Source: Hydractinia symbiolongicarpus
Taxonomy: Eukaryota; Cnidaria; Hydrozoa; Anthoathecata; Hydractiniidae
Assembly: GCF_029227915.1 (NCBI RefSeq)
Contig: NC_079877.1
Span: forward strand, 13,265,351-13,329,350
DNA: 64,000 nucleotides
Direction: 5' to 3'
Under the pieces are notes generated by a model that was not told the DNA's origin, searched no databases, and saw only the letters and a list, made by a program, of their open reading frames with translations. Below are positions 25,566-37,716 of this stretch, piece by piece (position 1 is the first letter of the stretch; every line of letters begins with the position of its first letter). Made by a program: the position numbers and the translations under genes.

Positions 25566-28500
25566 ATGTCTGGTAGTGGAAAATCTCGATACAGACCAAG
25601 ATCTGAAGCTAGAAGGCATACCAATCTTTGCACGCAGCAGGTATGTTGAAACATTCAACAGCAAATGACCCTAATGGTGATGCAAATGACCCTAATGGGT
25701 GATAATAATAGAGGAAATTTTACAACCTCCTTTATGCTCAAGGTCCCATTATCTTGAAAGATCTAACCAGTTTTATTTTTATTTTTTAATTACCTGACTC
25801 CAACTTAAATAGTTGTTCTACGGGCCTGACCAACCCTAATTTTTACGAAAACAAAAAAATAATAATATCAAGCAAAAGATTTTGAAAAAAAAAACATTTT
25901 TTCATCCCATCTTGTGAAAATATAATGAGTTCAAAAACATAATCAACAAACAAAGTGAATCAATGACGTTAATTTAGGACCACCATTGTTAAAGCCACTT
26001 GCAATTAATTCTTTGTTCATGGTAATTTGTTGCAATGAAACTAAAATGCGCAATGCACTAATTTTGTTATCACAAAAATAGTTATGTGATTTATAACAAA
26101 AATTAGCTACTTTCGCTAAAAATAGTTATAATACAAGTGAAAAACAAGACAGATTATTATTGTCGTAACACCCTCCTATTATAAATTATTATAAATGTTT
26201 GCTAAAATGTAACACTGCAAGACTTATAGTTGATACCATTTAGGAAAAATTATAAAACCAAGGTAGAATACCCTCCTCCGTTTTAAATTTTAAATAAATC
26301 ATTTCAATGCTGCTTAAGACTTAATTTTCAACTAAACTATAGTCTGAAAAACATTTTGCACTTAAATTTAGATTTTCTTATAAGACTGCGCAAAAAACAT
26401 TAAAGGAACACTAAATTTTTTTTTTCAAAATCACTTTTCTGTTTTTTTTTATTATTTATAAAAAAACAGCGCAAATATAACTTATTGTATAACTTTCAAA
26501 ACATCACTAGTATATTCTGTATAACTTTCAAAACAGCGCAAGAAATATTCTTGCTGCATAACTTTTAAAAACAAGTTGTTGAGCATGCAAGTATTTTAAA
26601 TTTTTAGCTTGACAGCCAGTTATTTTAATAATTCATAACAAGAGAGAACAAATTTATCCAAACATATCCAAAAATATGCTTGTCGTAACATTCTTCGCCG
26701 CTGTTATTTATTATTTTTTTTGTTGTTCCGACCATGCATTCTGCCAAAAAAAAAATTTTCCGCCCACCGACCGACCGTAAACTACTAATTAAGTAGAGTA
26801 GAGCAACTAATTAAGTTGGAGTCGCTATATAAGTTCTTTTTTCTTAATTTGCTTTTGCTTTAAAAATTAATTTTTCTTAAAAAAATAAAATGTTTTTATT
26901 TTTCTTAATTGATACTATGGCTGTCATTATTTTTAACAATAACATTTTTCACACTTCTATTTTTCTTTACTTAAACCCAGGCCTGAACAGGAGTGCCGTG
27001 CAAATAACCACACATGCACGCCACAATTTGCTCATGGCATGCATGACATAGCACATCTAGAATGCCTAAAAAAAATTGGTACAAAATGGTTGAAAGATTA
27101 GCACATAGTTTAATGCTAACTGACAATTCTGTCATGCTAACAGAATACAGTTATTAAAACTTTTTTTAAAGTCTGCAAAACTATATTTATGCATCATGTA
27201 TGCACAAACTATAGTAATGGTGTGTGGTCTATATTAAGTTATGGAATATAAAACTCTACATGTCGGGTTAATACTCCTGTCCAATCCTATAACTTTTATT
27301 AGAAATAAGAAAAAATTAGAAATTGGAAATAAGAAGAAGAGAGAACAAAGGAAATGAGATATACAGGGGCCACAAAAAAATTTGAAGTGACAAATAAAGA
27401 AGTACAACTACTCGTGCAAACTTTGTATTAAAAATGCCATTATACTTCCAGGAATAAATTATAGTATCCCATTAAATTTCTTTATAATCTTTTCTTGCTG
27501 GAGCTATTTGATTGAATGTTTTATACAAAAACTTAGATTCTTTATTTTTAACATTTTAAAATGGTAGATTCTAGAAAAGCTTATATAATTTGGTTACATA
27601 CTGTATCTAAATATAAAATTTTTATTTTTTTGTCAGAGTTTTTCATCTCTTCTGCTGGACATTAAAATGCATTATTTATGCAATATTGAATCTAAAAATC
27701 ATTGTTTTTTTTTATACTTGATCCTATAGTCTTATAAGCTTATGCATGTGTTTAAATGTGGTTGCATTTGTTTTTCCCCCAGACCTCTTTTGAATAATTA
27801 TCATGTGTTTTTCATATTATTTTTTTAGCGTCGATTACGTCATTTGACATGCATCATTGGTCGTAATATTGATTCTTTGTTAGTGCCAATCACAAGACAA
27901 ACATCAAAATGTTCTCTTCTTAGCTTGTATTTTACTATACATGCAGAAGATAACCCTGAAACAAGTATGTTTTATATTTGCCAGCCAAATTTATGTGTTT
28001 ATCTAGACATTTGCTGGTAAAAAATTATTTCCGGTTTTGATTATTTGAGCGTAAAGGTGCATTTCAACTCAGATTGTTTTTACACTTGTGCATATTTTTA
28101 AGACAGCATGATGCCATCAGTTTTAAGAACAATTATTTAAAAATTTGCTGGTAAAAAATGTAGACAATAAAACTCTAGAAAATTTAGTATATAATAAATA
28201 GTAAAATAAAAACATGATGCCGTCGATGCCATAGGATTTTGAGGATTAAACATTAAAAATAAAATGTCTTAGCTGAATTACGTTATAATTATTTTAAAAA
28301 TTTAACGCAATAAAATGGCATTTTTAGGTTAGGACAGTTCAACTTAAAATTGAATAGTTTGTTGTGTTCTCCATGAATATTTACCATACCTTACTGTAAT
28401 CTTTTTTATAGTTTTGTATCAAAGTGAAACAATTGATGATACACTGGTAAGTCTTCAGTGTTTTGTAAAAAAATTATCAGTCCTTTACGTTTGCAGCGTG

Positions 28501-31500
28501 ATAAGGCATAAAAGACAGAAAAAAAGCAAGATACTTTTTATGAAACTATCATGTGTTGTGTATTACATGTTTTGTTATGATGGCTGACTTTTTTTCTAAT
28601 TTGAAATCACTTTTCTTCTATGATTCAAATAATTCTCACCTGTATTTTAACACCTTTTTTTTGTATTTTGACACTTCTTTGCTCTTAAAACTTCTCTGCA
28701 TGTGGCCTGTGGCATTCTGTTCACAAATGCAACTTTCTTCACTGTAATGCGCTCATGGTTTGTAAATTCTTTTCTCCTTTTACGAGGTTTATAGAGGACA
28801 CCAGTATTATCACATTTTGGCAACTGTTTTCTATTGCAACAGGTTTATATAAAATGGGTATAAATGTTATAATATCTTGAATCAATTCAGTTAAGTTTAG
28901 TAGTTATTTTTTAATGGGCAAAATAAATGGCTAAATAGCTGGCAGAATCCTTGAAATCATGGGACTGTCCAACAAAGTAATTCATAAAAAAATAAAGGAA
29001 GACTTAGACACAATACCAATGTTAAGGTTGTCCTTGTTAAATATTAATGTTAACATTACAACTTGCCTTTCCGTAAAAGGCAGGAAATGTACGTTTTGTA
29101 AACAGGCGTAATAGACATTATGGTTTGGATTACCAAAAGAGTGAAAAAGAATGTCTACATTAACATAAGGGGGGAATTTTATTTGTATCTTTCTTCTTGT
29201 TGATGTAGATTGTTTATTTTCTACAGGATGCGCTCTTTCGTTTGTCAATTTTTAGAAATTTTGTCATTGGAAAGAAAAGGAAAAAACTATAAAAATTATT
29301 TTGGTTATAGTAAAAAGAGGATTTGCAAAAAAAAGAAGAAATTGTGTAAACGTATTTAAAAATAACCGACAAGTTACAAACTTTTCTTTTCTTTATTTGT
29401 TCTCTGTAGAATTCTCAGTTGGTTTCAGGACTGTTTTTTAAATACAATACAACTTGCAAATGCTTGTATCAAGTTTTTTTAACAATTGTGCAATGTCTTT
29501 CTTAGAATCCAAATTGGAGAGAATTTGATTCGAGGGTGTTCTCTCAACATCCAGACATCAACAAAGCTTGTATCTTTTCATGTATCTGTGAATTACACGC
29601 AACTTTAAATTCATTCTGGAGTGCATGCATCATATGTTTCCTTAATGACTTTTAGCATCTATATTAGTTCATGTTTGGGGAGCAAGAAGAACAAAAGAAT
29701 TTAAAGTTATTTTAAGTTACAATGTTCATTTTTCTGGATTGATATATAGTAGAGAACAGGTAGGTTACTTGACAGGCTGTAAATCCATATTTTCAGTTTT
29801 AGAATTTAATCGTATAATCTCTGGTAAAATATAATTTTTTTTAAAATGTAATTTTAGAGCCATAAATATGCAAATTTTTCAAATCTTTATCATCATTTGC
29901 GGATTAAGAACTGTTTTCCAAGGTAGCATTGGTGTTGAACAGAGTATTAAGGACCTTTCTTCCAATTTGATTTATACTGTGTTGTTCTAAACTAAAATTT
30001 CTCTGTATTAAGTCTGTCCTTATTTTTTCCTGCTAAGTTTTTCAGTCTACCTCTGGACATCGCCCCAAAGTCTCTTCACTTCCTAACCCAATTATCCTCC
30101 TCCAAACGTCGTAACCAACTTACTCTTCTTATCTGGATAACATATATAATTGTTACGGTTACTTATCCTGCTTTTTAGCTCATCTGAACTCTTTTTGTCT
30201 CTCGAACGGGTGTCACAAATCCACCTATCTGTTCTCCTATTTCTTTCTAAACAGCGAAGATCTTTCTATTTCACTATCCATGTCCCACTGCTGTACAACA
30301 TGCACTTCTTACACAGACGTCATACAATCTTACTTTTGCCTCAATCAAGAAGACTGTGCTAGTCAACAAAAAAAGTAATTCTCTGAACTTTTTCCAAGCA
30401 GAACTCACCCTCACTAACTAACATATCACTTAAGTACCAGAAGTTCTTAACTATCTTTACGATCATCATTAAAGCTGGAAACACTTCGTTTCCTATATAT
30501 TTCACCTTGTGCTTATGACAAAAGTTAAGCGGCTGCCAACTATAAGGTCACACTTGACTTATTGTTAGTGCTTTTAGACTTTGCAACATTCATTTTCAAC
30601 CCTTTCTCTTCCAGTCCTTTTCTCCACTATCAAACTTTTCAACTAATTCTTTTATCGACTTTGCTATAAGAACCAAGTCATCTGTTGGACACCCTGTTCT
30701 GAACTCACTCGACATCGCTTTTAACACTAAAACAAATAATAAAGGACTATGTTCAACAACGTTTGTGCGAAAGTCGTCACTAAGTTAATCGTTAATCCTG
30801 GCACAACTTTACTATTACTGTAAATAGAAACCTAAACCTTTTGTAAAATTTGTTTTCCCTTTAATTGTCTGTCAGATGGAAACACTGATTTGAATGCAAT
30901 TGAAGGGTGGCCACACTTCCTAAAATGTTCTAAATAATGTAAAATTTAGACCCAAAGTATTGATTCCTCCTAAAATATTCTAAAATTGCATTTGGTGACA
31001 TCCAATTTTTTTGTTTTGTTTTTTGTATTAAGCATTATGTTTATCTTACAACAGCACTGATGAATCATATTTATATAGTAAAATTGCAGTAAACATGGCT
31101 ACTGCAATTTAAAATGAACAGTCTATCTGGCATCTAAAAAAAGGCTTGATTATTAGTAACTCTTTATTTCCTCTGATATTTTGGCAAATATTAGAATATT
31201 TTTTGCATGTTTTATAGTGTTTTCACCTAAAATTGTACCCCGAAACCTCCTAAATTCTCCTATAATTATGAATTATCTGTGGTCACTCTGAATTGTATAT
31301 AGAATCATTTGACGTTTATTCTGTTTTATTTGATAATTATTATTGACTTTTCTCAGCTTCGTTCACACGACCAATCGTATGAAACAAACTGTTTAATGTT
31401 TCGAATGTTTGGTGGTTACTATAAAACAGCATGTGCTAATCAGGTGAGAGGTTTATCACACTTTGATTGGCTGTTACTTGAGATACTTGCATTTTGATTG

Positions 31501-34500
31501 GTGGAAAATTCGAAATAATTGAAATGTGCGTTTTGATGTTCTGCAAACACAATTATCATCCTAGATATGGGAACCTAGATTCTGGAGCATTGCAAAAGTG
31601 TGCTTAAAACCCTCTGTTACCCAACTTGTGCTCTACATCCTTAAGCCCCTCTTCCTTCCCAATACTGCTTGCATAGAACATCGTATTTTATCATTGAAAT
31701 TTTAAACTTTCTTTGTAGTAACAGCGAGTTCTTAAACTTTTAAATTACAGAATGATTTAAACTTGAGAAGCGATGAAGGTCTGCTCAGTAGATACATCAA
31801 AGTGGAACAAAATCAGGTATGTTCCTCTTTACTTACCTATACTAATCTTCTGTAACATATCTCATATCTTATACTTATGTTATAAGTTATATGTTTTTTA
31901 TTTTGAGGTTCGGGCATCGTATAAAAAAGCTTCATTATTACGAGCTCATTTTACACTAAAAGCAATATATCAAACCCGTCAGCAAGTCGATCATGTTAAA
32001 AAGCAAATGGAAGAAAATTTAGCGCAGAATAAACTCCGAAGGAGGAAGGTGTGTAAAATCATCTCTATAATAATAGCCGTCGTCTGTCTGTCTCTGCACG
32101 GACCCCCCGCTGAGTTAGAAAATGATGTTACGGAAACACGAATATCAAATGCGATATATTTTTATCCACTTTGTTGCGACGGATAAATATAAAGGACGGG
32201 CGAACCCGTGGATTTTTCCACGGGCAACGACTAGTCTCTTTAATAATAGCCGTATTCCGTCTGTCTGTCTCTGCGCGAACCCCCCGCTGAGTTAGAAAAA
32301 CGTGCTACGGAAACACGAATATTAAATCTATATATATTTGTCCACTTTGTTACCACGGGTAAATTTATAGCACAGGCGATCCTGTGTATCCCTAGTCTAT
32401 AATATAATACCCATATGCGTCTGTCTCTCACGCAAAATGGTACCGAATGTAGCAAGACGCACGCTATGCGGTTTAAAAAGAACAGGCAAACCCGTGGATT
32501 TTCCACGGGCCACCGACTAGTTACTTGAGTTTTGAATAATGTTAGTATATAGTGGTTTAGTTTTCATTTAAATATCTTCTATGTTTTTTGCTTATTCTTT
32601 TTTATTTTTATTATCTGAGATAGCTTCTCTTTTTATTTATACAGGTTGCTGATCGAGAAGCCCTTGTGTTTAAGAATAACCTTTTAAAGAAAGAATTGGC
32701 TCGACTTCGAGATAAACTTTTAGACGGTTTGTTACTTGTTGTACTCTTGTTACACTATACTTGTTGGGTTTGTGTGCAAAAAATGGGTAAAAATTTTGAC
32801 AAAAGAATTTGTTTTTACAAATTTTAAAGCAGCAAAAACTCTTGATTTTTAGTAATCTGTTGAATGACAATGAAAAGCGTTTTTAAAACTTTACCTCTAT
32901 ATTAATAATAGCCGTTGTCTGTCTGTCGGTTAAAATTGGTTCATGCAAAAAATACGCACGAAATCTTCAAGCTACTAATAACTGATACGAAATATTTTTA
33001 TTGACTCTGCGACGAGCGAATTTCCGTTGACTTTCAACGGGCTAACACCTAGTATATCGTATATACAGTATTTATAATTTTTTTTTCATACATGTCTGTT
33101 TTCCTTACTTAAGAGAAGTTATGAGATTCATTATATGAGTGCCACGAATCACTGTTTCCACTATAAGAATTAACGTTATTTATCAACGTGTTTTTTGTAG
33201 AAAAAAAGTCAGTTACAACTAAGCAGGAAGCTGTCGTACAGCAAGGTAAAATCTTTTTTCGGACCCACACCTAGAATCTTCTACTCACACAGCAGTACCT
33301 TCACAGTCTACCGGCTACAGAGTATTTGCCAACTGATCTTATTTGGTAATTTCAAGAAATAGCTAATGTGGTTTTGTTAATTGTCGATTGCGTTGTGAGT
33401 TAGAGCAAAGAAAGTGTTAGACTGTATGGTTGTTTCACTTGACACTTCCAATTTATTTTTCAGAAAAAGATTTAAATAATCGTATATATGAGTTGGAGCA
33501 GTATATATCTGACATGAAAGTTTGCCATTCAGCTCACATTGAGCGTAGGTAGGTGCTTACACTTTTTTACGAAAGAAAATTCTTTCAAAGTGAATGTTTT
33601 TGATGAAGCTCTGGCATTGGCTATAATATAATCAAATTTAAAAGTATAAATATTGTTGACCCACAGCACACCCGCGGTAATCAGAATTTTTTACTAGTTC
33701 TGCAAATTATGTATGCAGTGTTCCGTTATTTATACTCATTTTCAACTTGATTTGTTTTCAGAGAAACGTTGCTTAAAATTAACGCGCATTTAAACTTTCG
33801 TCGTCGACAACTAGCAGCTGAATTAAGTTATATATATCCTATTGTGGGGGTGAGTTTTTCTTTACAGTTTGTAATCTTTGGTAAGTACTGAAAACATCAA
33901 TAAAATCTAAGGATAACTTAGCACTTTATATTTGATTTGTATTCCACATTCGCAAGAAATAAACTCTTAACATATTATTACCAAATTAGAAAAAAAAAAA
34001 GCATCTTTTGTTTTCTGAGATTTGTAGGTAATGTTTGTAAATTATTTGTAGTTACCTCTTCGAGATGGACACAAAGGTGAATTCGCAGTAAATGGTGTTC
34101 GTTTACCAAACTCTGAAGAATTTATTGGTATGTACTCCTAAACTATCTAATCTGTTTAGACAAATAGTATGCAAGGTCTGTATCGTACTCTCAGCTAAAT
34201 TTTATGTTTGGAAAAGAAAAAACAACAGAAAATAGAACTTTTGATTTATTTATTCTTAATTTTGTTAAAAAAGATTTGTTAACAAAACATATATTTGTAT
34301 GATTTTTCAGCTAAAAGGCCTTTTGGATACTTATATAAGTATATTTGTTAAAAGATCTAACTTTGATCTTAAATGCTTGATTTTTATGGGCGCGTGGCCG
34401 AGTAGTTATGGGGTTCGCTTCGTAATCATTGGGTCTGTGGTTGAACAAACAATGTGGGCATGTTTAAGAAGTCCAAAACATGCTGGGTAAGGGTGATTGG

Positions 34501-37500
34501 GTGTTTAATGACAGTGTACTACTGACTGTATCTAATATATCAATTTAAAAACCGGACCAACATTGATGACAGTGTTTCCGATTTTAAAGTGGCTATCCAG
34601 TACAAACATTTAGAAATAATAATATTAAATGATAATAGCTACTAGCGTCCTCTCTCGAATAAAAATGTGAGCAAATAGCGAAAGTTCCTCCGGGGATACT
34701 TCATTTATATTTTTATTTTTTTTTACTTTACAGGTGAAGATGATGAGATGTTGTCTGTTGCTTTGGGAAATGTGTGCCATCTTGTGCACATGATAGCAAA
34801 GTTTTCAGAATTACCATTACGTTACCCAATTCGAGGGCTGGGTTCACGCTCCTCTGTTGTTGATTTCGTCACTGACAAATTGACAGAAAAACAAAGAGAG
34901 TAAGAGCAGATCTCACTTCCTGTGTTGTTTTCTGGTTATGTTGTTAATGGTGGTATAAGAAAGCTTTCAACAAATACCTTAGGGAATAGATTTTAGGGGA
35001 ACTTGTTTTCGTCGAATCCAGGTTTTTGCGTAAGGATAAATTAGCTGCAAAGCGAACTGTCAAATAACTGTCAAATAACCCACAGAAAAATTTTCCTCTT
35101 TTTTCAAGTTATCAAACACTTATCTGAGTTACTTTATCTTAATTTTTTTATTCGTGCTTTAGATTTCCACTCTATTCGAAAGGGAAAGAAAAATTTCAAT
35201 TTCATTATGGCGTGTTTCTGCTGAATAAAAATATTGCTCAGGTAAGCTTGATTGGGCATTGACGGGCAAAATGTCTGTTTTCTATATAAACTATTTATAC
35301 ACAGTACTGTCAATACAGTATATACAGTTGACTTTCTCTAATTCGATTCTTTATAATCCGAACATTTGTATAATTCGAACGAGTGCTCAGTCACCGTCAA
35401 TTTTCCTTAAGAAACTTTGATAAAAAACTTTCTACGATTCGAATTTCTCAAATTCGAAACTTTCTATAATTCGAACAGTTTTTCAATCCCTTCAGCACGA
35501 TTATCTCCCTAATTCGAATTTTAGAGTGTAAACAGGGCTTTGACAAATTCGAATGTTTTTCTAAAATTTAAAAATTGTCTTTCGAACATTACTTTTCAAA
35601 ACGTTGGTGCACTCGTATTGTTAAAAGAAATCGTTTCAAATAGAGCTTCTTTTTTGTGTAAACTATGAAAATAAAGATTGAATGAAACTTGAATTAAGTT
35701 TTCTTGATTTTGAAATTAACGTAATTTCTCTCTGTAATTCGAATTTTCATTCTGAAGCTAAAAGTTCGAATTCTCTATATTGGAACAACCCCCCCCCAGG
35801 TGGGAATTCGAATTAAGGATAGTCAATTGTATCTCGTATATGAGTCCTAGGAGAATAGATGAGTAATCTATGTTTAAATGAGTCATATAAGCTCGTATAC
35901 TCGTATATAAACCTTATACATTTCAATTTAAAATTTATCTTCATTTTTAAGTTTAAGACTACAAGGTTGTTTATAAAACCCTGTCGGAACAATTTTTTGT
36001 CACATAGGAATAGGCAAAATGAGCGCACACCAACACACGCATAAATCGGAATCTTTATACACATCCAGTATTTAGTAATATATAATATTTTTGTTTCGCA
36101 GCTTCGCTACCATAATGGACTTGGAACTGCTGACTTACGTAACACTTTACCTAACTTAAAGCAATTGCTTGAAGCCAAATACGGAGTGCGTGTGTAAGTA
36201 ACTTGACTTTGCTTGTGACGAACTTACCTAAAGTTATGTTATTTTTTGCTTTGTATTGTAAGTGATGAAACTGTTTTATTAGTGTTGTATTTCGATGCGC
36301 TTACTCGCTTCACCTTACGTCAATTGCAGACAGAAATAATTGAGACATAAAATATTGTAAAACTGGATTATATCTACACAAGAACATCTCCCCTCGCCAT
36401 GTTGGAGCTTTTGTGAACTTGCATAGCGAGGGGAAAACCTCTTCTGGCTAGCTGTGCTATATAAGCAACGTCTTAAGAATAAAGCTGAAAACCTTTGAAA
36501 AATTGAGCAACTTGTAAGCGACAGACAGCCTAAATTAAGTTTCTTAAAAGAAAAAGAAAAACAACAAGAAAGTTAAAGTTAAACATTAGAGAAACTGCAA
36601 TAGTTTCCGAGACTTTGTTTTTTTCTAAAAGTCATACGACGGGTTACACGAGGACAAAAGTGGTTGAAAACAGTTTAAATTGGAGCACCTTCCTAACTGC
36701 ACAGGCAGGCACGAAAATTTGGGATTTCTAAGTACACCATCAACATGCAACACGCAAGCAACAGTTAAGTCTGTAAATTAACAAAAATCTTAAGCAATAT
36801 TGAGCCTCCGTCTAAATTTTGTGTTCCGTGTTATTATGCAAAATCTTACGAATTTTGTGACATTATTGCGGGTAACGTAAGAAAGATATTGATGAAATTT
36901 TGGCAAGAATCGCGATAATATTGTCCGCGGTTGTTTTCGTCTGCAATAATTGATGACCTTAAGTTAGTAGTAGTAGTAGTATTCAATTCTTTGAAGAGGT
37001 TGTCTTAGAAGAAGGTTGTCTTAGAAGAAGGTCAGTTATAAACAGAGGCAAATTAAAACGAGTCAATAACATCATACAGAAAGTGATATATTACTGCTCA
37101 AGTAAATAACTGTTCTTTAACTTTCAGTGTTATGAAACAAACTGAATCCACCGGTTTTAATAAATCTGCAGTAATGGCCACGAGAACGGTAACATTACCA
37201 GCGGAATCATCCTTTAGCGCTGAAAGATTATCCATGCATTCCGCTTTCGATGCGATCGACGCTGAGGAGAACTCTTCACAACTCGAACAGCCGTTGAGGC
37301 GTCCCAGGAGCGAAGTTTTGTCTGGCCTTCCGTCTGTTCATGTAAAAGCACATCACCAACATCGGTTTATTGCGCGGAAATCCACTGGTCGTAAGCAGCG
37401 TAAATCGAATACTTCACATACCAACGAGGGGTCTATCTCACCTGATTTGATCGAAGTTCCCATCGAGGATGTCGTAAAAAGAACTATTGACGGTACACTT

Positions 37501-37716
37501 GCAAAGAAAAAGATTACTAACACATCCACTGTGAGCGAATCTGCGGTTGATTGCGGAGAGGATTGTCTAAGTGAAGAGAATAATTACCAAGAAGACAGGC
37601 AACAGAGACGAGTATCGTACAGTCAGCAATTTAGTGATGCCTTGATCATCCCCGATCCGTTTGAGCGTGAAGTGGACGATCCTCTGTCTCCTGGTGTAGA
37701 TCAAATGTTAGTATGA
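25566..37716 (+). CDS. UVRAG: UVRAG, Beclin-Vps34 complex subunit
   Basis: Seventeen coding exons: 25566-25640, 27829-27964, 28412-28446, 29506-29569, 29656-29759, 31357-31443, 31751-31816, 31908-32048, 32645-32726, 33201-33245, 33464-33548, 33762-33849, 34052-34127, 34734-34899, 35163-35241, 36102-36193 and 37128-37716. All junctions are GT-AG and in phase, giving 669 residues (human about 699). The N-terminus holds the RRLRHL motif and a C2-like domain ([21 protein letters not shown]). Then comes a Lys/Glu-rich coiled coil (about residues 190-330). The C-terminal BARA-like domain is strongly conserved: [57 protein letters not shown]. The last exon is a Ser-rich tail. Known role: UVRAG binds Beclin-1 and Vps34 in the class III PI3-kinase complex II and HOPS, promoting endosome and autophagosome maturation. 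Candidate AATAAA at 37876-37881. Confidence 0.93.
25641..27828. other. UVRAG intron 1
   Basis: A 2.2-kb AT-rich intron. No transposon or ORF recognised; T- and A-rich tracts dominate. Confidence 0.6.
30006..30800 (-). pseudogene. Degraded LINE relic in UVRAG intron 5
   Basis: On the minus strand this matches the region 52.26-53.3 kb of the intact LINE: the translated complement shares runs such as [19 protein letters not shown], and the DNA shares gttaagaacttctg-type blocks around 30440. The segment that would encode the YADD polymerase motif is deleted near 30690, and the zinc-finger segment is shortened near 30510-30570. It lies antisense to UVRAG, as the intact LINE lies antisense to PANK4. 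Confidence 0.7.
32062..32234 (+). mobile_element. Helitron-like element, first of a chain of three
   Basis: Starts TCTCTATAATAATAGCC after A32061. Ends with a hairpin CCCGTGGATTTTTCCACGGG, then CAACGACTAG before T32235. Lies 13 bases after the donor of UVRAG exon 8. Confidence 0.85.
32235..32395 (+). mobile_element. Helitron-like element, second of the chain
   Basis: Begins TCTCTTTAATAATAGCC directly at the CTAG|T end of the previous copy and ends CTAG at 32392-32395. Its 3' hairpin is decayed (gcgatcctgtgtatcc). Confidence 0.8.
32396..32520 (+). mobile_element. Helitron-like element, third of the chain
   Basis: Begins TCTATAATATAATACCC at the end of the second copy. Ends with hairpin CCCGTGGATTTTCCACGGG, then CCACCGACTAG before T32521. 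Its 5' part resembles the 44.65-45.05 kb element more than its two neighbours, so it is a different subfamily. Confidence 0.85.
32896..33052 (+). mobile_element. Helitron-like element in UVRAG intron 9
   Basis: Starts TCTATATTAATAATAGCCG. Ends with hairpin CCGTTGACTTTCAACGG, then GCTAACACCTAG before T33053. Internal sequence differs from the 32-kb copies, so this is a separate subfamily with the same termini. Confidence 0.8.
34386..34560 (+). repeat. tRNA-derived SINE relic in UVRAG intron 13
   Basis: The head gcgcgtggccgagtagttat resembles a pol III A box, and gggtctgtggttgaac 40 bases later resembles a decayed B box. The cloverleaf is broken, so this is not a functional tRNA gene. Confidence 0.45.
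35325..35829. mobile_element. 505-bp pogo/Tc1-like MITE with TA duplication
   Basis: Left end CAGTTGACTTTCTC..TAATTCGA; right end, read inward, CAATTGACTATCC..TAATTCGA, matching at about 18 of 22 positions. Both ends are flanked by TA. The interior is crowded with ttcgaat and aattcgaa motifs. No transposase ORF. Lies in UVRAG intron 15. Confidence 0.75.
36194..37127. other. UVRAG last intron
   Basis: AT-rich intron with a short (TAG)n run near 36966-36981 and an 18-base direct repeat gaggttgtcttagaagaagg-like pair at about 36997-37030. Near 36385-36435 a pair cccctcgc / gcgagggg forms a small inverted repeat. No gene recognised. Confidence 0.5.

Noticed and set aside
34386-34450. Possible tRNA gene
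   Set aside because: A and B boxes are recognisable but arms do not pair; reads as a SINE head.
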